Shown in pieces: positions 5,811 through 10,018 of a DNA stretch of 10,018 nt (positions are counted from its first letter, which is position 1; the number at the start of each line of letters is the position of its first letter). The translations under genes were made by a program, and so were the position numbers. A model generated the notes under the pieces. That model saw only the letters and a list, made by a program, of their open reading frames with translations, was not told the DNA's origin and ran no database searches. Origin of the DNA: Burkholderia sp. (GTDB lineage: Bacteria > Pseudomonadota > Gammaproteobacteria > Burkholderiales > Burkholderiaceae); the NCBI RefSeq assembly GCF_018375725.1, contig NZ_JAHACR010000139.1, positions 1-10,018 of the forward strand, in the 5' to 3' direction.

Positions 5811-6407
5811 ATGACGCAACAGAACACGATGATGACGTCGCTGGTGATGTCCGATCCGCGCAACGACGACATGAACCTCTGGGTGGGCTGGGACGAATAT
5901 CACCGCCTGATCGAGCTGCTCGCGCTGCAGGTGCACGAATCCGGCTGGAAATTCGACCAGATCCTGTGTCTCGCGCGCGGTGGCCTGCGCGTCGGCGACC
6001 AGCTGTCGCGCATCTATGACGTTCCGCTCGCGATCCTCGCGACCAGTTCGTACCGCGAAGCAGCCGGGCGCGAGCAGGGCGAGCTCGACATCGCGCAGTA
6101 CATCACGATGACGCGCGGCAATCTGGAGGGCAACGTGCTGCTGGTCGACGACCTGGTCGATTCCGGCGTCACCCTGGCGCGTGTGCAGGAGCATCTGAAG
6201 GTGCGCTACCCGGCCGTTACGGCGGTGCGCTCGGCGGTGCTCTGGTACAAGGGCTGCTCGAAGGTGAAGCCCGACTACCACGTGCAGTTCCTGCCGACGA
6301 ATCCGTGGATCCATCAGCCGTTCGAGGAGTGGGACACGGTTCGTCCGCATAATCTCCAGGCATGGATCAAGCGCGGTCTCGCGCAGCGCAACGGCGCGGA
6401 CGCGTAA
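5811..6407 (+). CDS. Phosphoribosyltransferase (type I PRTase fold, probable purine salvage)
   Basis: This encodes 198 residues. A type I phosphoribosyltransferase is indicated by the PRPP-binding loop VLLVDDLVDSGVTL (109-122), with hydrophobic residues, two acidic residues and the Asp-Ser-Gly-x-Thr phosphate-binding turn. An upstream strand ILCLARGGLRVGDQLSR (51-67) resembles the PPi-binding loop of Gpt/Hpt-type enzymes, and PTNPWIHQPFEEWD (162-175) resembles the base-binding hood of xanthine/guanine enzymes. The likely reaction joins a purine base and PRPP to a nucleotide plus pyrophosphate, but the base cannot be read from sequence alone. It follows purA by only 6 bases, so it is co-transcribed and probably translationally coupled. 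The first ATG is used; in-frame ATGs at residues 7, 8, 13 and 21 are alternatives, and conservation probably begins near SDPRNDDMNLWVGW (14-27). Confidence 0.88.
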   Translation: MTQQNTMMTSLVMSDPRNDDMNLWVGWDEYHRLIELLALQVHESGWKFDQILCLARGGLRVGDQLSRIYDVPLAILATSSYREAAGREQGELDIAQYITMTRGNLEGNVLLVDDLVDSGVTLARVQEHLKVRYPAVTAVRSAVLWYKGCSKVKPDYHVQFLPTNPWIHQPFEEWDTVRPHNLQAWIKRGLAQRNGADA

Positions 6408-6656
6408 GCGTTCCGGCCGATTGCCGACTCTTCACGGCGCCGCTTGCGGCGCCGTTTTCGTTGGTGCGCGCGACGCCGGATAGGCAGACGCAGCTGCCGC
6501 GGCTATGATGGCTCGCTCTGCCACAGCGCCCGCCGCGATGCATGCGCGGCCGGAACACGTGGCTTCACGGCAACAGGACAGGGCGGCGTTTCCCGGGCTG
6601 GCCGGTTAGAATAGCGCTCGTTTTGTTCGGCTCCGGACCCGATTATTACGCTTTAT
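6408..6656 (+). promoter_or_regulatory. 249-base gap before kup: terminator plus candidate kup promoters
   Basis: The first part carries the terminator described separately. Two promoter-like signals follow on the plus strand. TAGGCA (6481-6486) and TATGAT (6504-6509) are separated by 17 bases, with 4 of 6 and 5 of 6 matches to the consensus. TAGAAT (6607-6612) lies 44 bases before the kup ATG but has no convincing -35. A 6-bp inverted repeat GCCGCG/CGCGGC surrounds ATGCATG (about 6532-6550). There is no coding potential that I trust and no tRNA-like or recognised riboswitch structure. Which promoter drives kup is undecided. Confidence 0.45.
6434..6462 (+). terminator. Rho-independent terminator of the purA-phosphoribosyltransferase unit
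   Basis: ACGGCGCC (6434-6441) and GGCGCCGT (6448-6455) make a perfect 8-bp stem with a 6-base loop, followed by TTTTCGTT. It lies 26 bases after the phosphoribosyltransferase stop codon, the expected place for the end of this transcript. Confidence 0.85.
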
Positions 6657-8567
6657 ATGAACGATACGACCCACGCGATTGATTCGCCTCACTCGCCGAC
6701 GCAACAACATTCGCTGCAGGCGCTCGCGATCGCGGCGATCGGCGTGGTGTTCGGCGACATCGGCACGAGTCCGCTCTATTCGCTCAAGGAGGCGTTCAGC
6801 CCCGCGCACGGCATTCCGCTGACGCAAGGCTCGATTCTGGGCGTGATCTCGCTGCTGTTCTGGGCGATCGTCCTCGTGGTCGGCGTCAAGTACCTGCTGT
6901 TCGTGATGCGCGCCGACAACAACGGCGAGGGCGGCGTGCTCGCGCTGATGGCGCTGTCGCTGCGGCCAATTGATTCGAAGTCGCGGCTCGCCGGCGTACT
7001 GATGGCGCTCGGGATTTTCGGGGCATGCATGTTTTACGGCGATGCGGTGATCACGCCGGCGATCTCGGTGATGTCCGCGGTAGAGGGGCTCGAGATCGCG
7101 ACGCCGCATCTGTCTCATCTGGTGTTGCCGATCACGATCGTGATCCTGATCGCGCTGTTCTGGATTCAGCGTCATGGCACCGCGACGGTCGGCAAGCTGT
7201 TCGGCCCGATCATGGTGCTGTGGTTCGTCGTGATTGCAGTGCTCGGCGCGTATCACATCGCGCGCGAGCCCAGGGTCATCGCGGCGATCAACCCCTACTA
7301 CGCGGTTTCGTTCATGTCGGCGCACGTGCTGCAGGCCTATGTCGTGCTCGGCTCGGTCGTGCTGGTGCTGACGGGCGCCGAGGCGCTCTACGCCGACATG
7401 GGCCACTTCGGCGCGCGTCCGATCCGCATCGCCGCGTACGGGCTCGTGATGCCGTCGCTCGTGCTCAACTATTTCGGGCAAGGCGCGCTGTTGCTCGGCA
7501 ATCCGAAGGCGATCGATAACCCGTTTTTCCTGCTTGCGCCCGACTGGGGCCTGCTGCCGCTCGTCATCCTGTCGACCGTGGCAACCGTGATTGCGTCGCA
7601 GGCCGTGATTTCCGGTGCGTATTCGCTGACGTCGCAGGCGATTCAGCTCGGCTACGTGCCGCGCATGAAGATCCTGCACACGTCGGATCTGGCGATCGGC
7701 CAGATCTACGTGCCGGTCGTCAACTGGCTGCTGCTGGTCGTGATTCTGTGCATCGTGATCGGCTTCAAGAGCTCGGACAACCTGGCCGCGGCGTATGGCA
7801 TCGCGGTGACCGCGACGATGGTGATCACGACCGTGCTCGCCGCCGTGGTGATGGTCAAGGTGTGGAAATGGAACAAGCTGCTGGTCGGCGCGATCATCGC
7901 CGTGTTCCTCGCGATCGACCTGGGCTTTTTCGGCGCGAACCTGCTGAAGGTCGCGCAGGGCGGCTGGCTGCCGCTCGGCATCGGCGCGCTGCTGTTCTTC
8001 CTGCTGATGACCTGGTACAAGGGGCGCGAAATCCTCAAGGAGCGCACGGCGGCCGACGGTATTCCGCTCGAGCCGTTCCTGAAGGGGCTGCTCGCGCATC
8101 CGCCGCATCGCGTGTCGGGCACCGCGATCTACCTGACCGGCAACGACAAGCTCGTGCCCGTGAGCCTGCTGCACAACCTGAAGCACAACAAGGTGCTACA
8201 CGAGCGCACGCTGTTCCTGACCTTCGTCACGCGCGACATCCCGTATGTGCGCGACGACCAGCGCCTCACGGTGCGCGATGCGGGGGGCGGCCTGTATATC
8301 CTCAAGGCGGCGTACGGTTTCAATGAAACGCCGGACGTGAAGGCGGTGCTGGAAGAGTTCAGCCGGACGCACGACATCACGTTCGAGCTGATGGATACCT
8401 CGTTATTCCTCGCGAGCGAGAAGGTCGTGCCGACGCAGTTGCCCGGCATGTCGATCCTGCGTGAGCGCGTGTTCGCGTGGATGCACCAGAATGCGGCGAA
8501 GCCGACCGACTTCTTTTCGATTCCGGCCAACCGCGTTGTCGAGCTCGGCACGAAGATCGAAATCTGA
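6657..8567 (+). CDS. kup: Low-affinity potassium transport system protein Kup
   Basis: This encodes 636 residues, a normal length for KUP/HAK/KT transporters (about 620-640). It carries out potassium uptake, probably with protons, across the inner membrane. The N-terminal two thirds contain about 12 hydrophobic helices (from about 21 to 455). Signature motifs are GVVFGDIGTSPLYSL (29-43) in the first helix, RADNNGEGGVLALM (85-98), GACMFYGDAVITPAISV (122-138), GAEALYADMGHFG (240-252) and NYFGQGALLL (271-280). The C-terminal third (about 460-636) is a cytoplasmic domain ending AKPTDFFSIPANRVVELGTKIEI. The ATG at 6657 gives the expected N-terminus but has no Shine-Dalgarno sequence; the preceding 20 bases are AT-rich and probably unstructured. 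The stop is a doubled TGATGA. kup is monocistronic and converges on tex. Confidence 0.97.
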   Translation: MNDTTHAIDSPHSPTQQHSLQALAIAAIGVVFGDIGTSPLYSLKEAFSPAHGIPLTQGSILGVISLLFWAIVLVVGVKYLLFVMRADNNGEGGVLALMALSLRPIDSKSRLAGVLMALGIFGACMFYGDAVITPAISVMSAVEGLEIATPHLSHLVLPITIVILIALFWIQRHGTATVGKLFGPIMVLWFVVIAVLGAYHIAREPRVIAAINPYYAVSFMSAHVLQAYVVLGSVVLVLTGAEALYADMGHFGARPIRIAAYGLVMPSLVLNYFGQGALLLGNPKAIDNPFFLLAPDWGLLPLVILSTVATVIASQAVISGAYSLTSQAIQLGYVPRMKILHTSDLAIGQIYVPVVNWLLLVVILCIVIGFKSSDNLAAAYGIAVTATMVITTVLAAVVMVKVWKWNKLLVGAIIAVFLAIDLGFFGANLLKVAQGGWLPLGIGALLFFLLMTWYKGREILKERTAADGIPLEPFLKGLLAHPPHRVSGTAIYLTGNDKLVPVSLLHNLKHNKVLHERTLFLTFVTRDIPYVRDDQRLTVRDAGGGLYILKAAYGFNETPDVKAVLEEFSRTHDITFELMDTSLFLASEKVVPTQLPGMSILRERVFAWMHQNAAKPTDFFSIPANRVVELGTKIEI

Positions 8568-8785
8568 TGAGAGCGGGGCTGCGTCCCCGCCCGCTGCGGC
8601 CGGGACGACACCGTTCTCCACGGATTGGCGCGCAGGCGGCGCCTGAGAGAACAGGCCGGGCCGCCTCACTCCTGTTCGCCAGATCCAGGCGGCTTATCAA
8701 ATAAAACACCCCAAGGGCCGGATCGATATCCGACCTTTGGGGTGCCGTGCATCAGGGGATGCTGTTACCGGGCGATCGCGTGTGC
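8568..8785. other. 218-base gap between convergent kup and tex
   Basis: There is no credible gene here. A 6-bp hairpin GCGGGG (8573-8578) / CCCCGC (8585-8590) follows the kup stop without a T-run. CAGGCG-G-CGCCTG (about 8633-8645) is a near-palindrome. The only strong terminator (8699-8744) faces tex. Transcription of kup may therefore end by Rho or at the shared hairpin, without a U-tract of its own. Confidence 0.5.
8699..8744 (-). terminator. Rho-independent terminator of tex (minus strand)
   Basis: The stretches 8707-8723 and 8728-8744 are inverted repeats of 17 bases around a 4-base loop, with one G-U pair and one mismatch. Read on the minus strand, the hairpin is followed by TTTTATTT (8706 down to 8699), a good U-tract. 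It lies about 40 bases after the tex stop codon. On the plus strand no T-run follows, so it could stop kup transcription only weakly. Confidence 0.9.

Positions 8786-10018
<1,233 letters not shown>

Noticed and set aside
4437..6350. Minus-strand open frame of about 637 codons opposite purA and the phosphoribosyltransferase
   Set aside because: Shadow of two well-supported genes; the composition is typical of a reverse-complement reading (RR, HR and DV runs) and shows no domain.
6508..6656. Possible small RNA or riboswitch in the kup leader
   Set aside because: Only short GC-rich inverted repeats are visible, there is no internal terminator, and no known riboswitch core is recognisable, so it is not listed as an RNA gene.
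6606..8186. Minus-strand open frame of about 526 codons opposite kup
   Set aside because: His/Arg/Asp/Gln-rich low-complexity translation antisense to the Kup membrane helices, with no recognisable motif.

Overview
The window is GC-rich, high-GC-codon chromosomal DNA whose protein sequences and gene order fit a beta-proteobacterium of Burkholderia sensu lato, most likely a Burkholderia cepacia complex-type genome. This assignment rests on remembered family sequences and synteny (hflX-hflK-hflC-yjeT-like-hisZ-purA-phosphoribosyltransferase-kup, then tex on the opposite strand), not on a database search. No mobile element, CRISPR array, rRNA, tRNA, prophage gene or toxin/defence cassette was recognised.

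Layout. Positions 1-576 are the C-terminal half of hflX (ribosome-associated GTPase), cut by the window edge. hflK (624-1958) and hflC (1974-2870) follow on the same strand and encode the two SPFH membrane subunits that control FtsH. A 63-residue two-helix membrane protein (DUF2065/YjeT family, 2907-3098) comes next. After a 97-base gap with two inverted repeats lies hisZ (3196-4344), the regulatory subunit of ATP phosphoribosyltransferase, then purA (4458-5804) and, 6 bases further on, a phosphoribosyltransferase (5811-6407). A clear Rho-independent terminator (6434-6462) closes this block. kup (6657-8567), a potassium transporter, has its own leader. It converges on tex, whose C-terminal 410 codons run from 10018 down to 8786 on the minus strand and end at a strong minus-strand terminator (8699-8744).

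Functional reading. hflX-hflK-hflC is a stress and protein quality-control block. The order hflX-hflK-hflC-yjeT-purA matches the Escherichia coli order as I know it, with hisZ inserted between the yjeT-like gene and purA. hisZ, purA and the phosphoribosyltransferase all concern PRPP and purine nucleotides: HisZ with HisG consumes ATP and PRPP, PurA makes AMP from IMP, and the third enzyme probably makes a nucleotide from PRPP and a free base. kup and tex are independent housekeeping genes.

Overall this is an ordinary conserved core-genome region. I do not see a new system. The points worth a second look are small: a five-codon reading frame whose stop overlaps the hflK start, hairpins in the leaders of the DUF2065 gene and hisZ, a recurrent TAGAATA motif, a similar sequence upstream of hisZ and at the kup start, and the purine/histidine gene neighbourhood. 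There is no gene-free stretch longer than 300 bases; the two largest gaps (6408-6656 and 8568-8785) are described as features.
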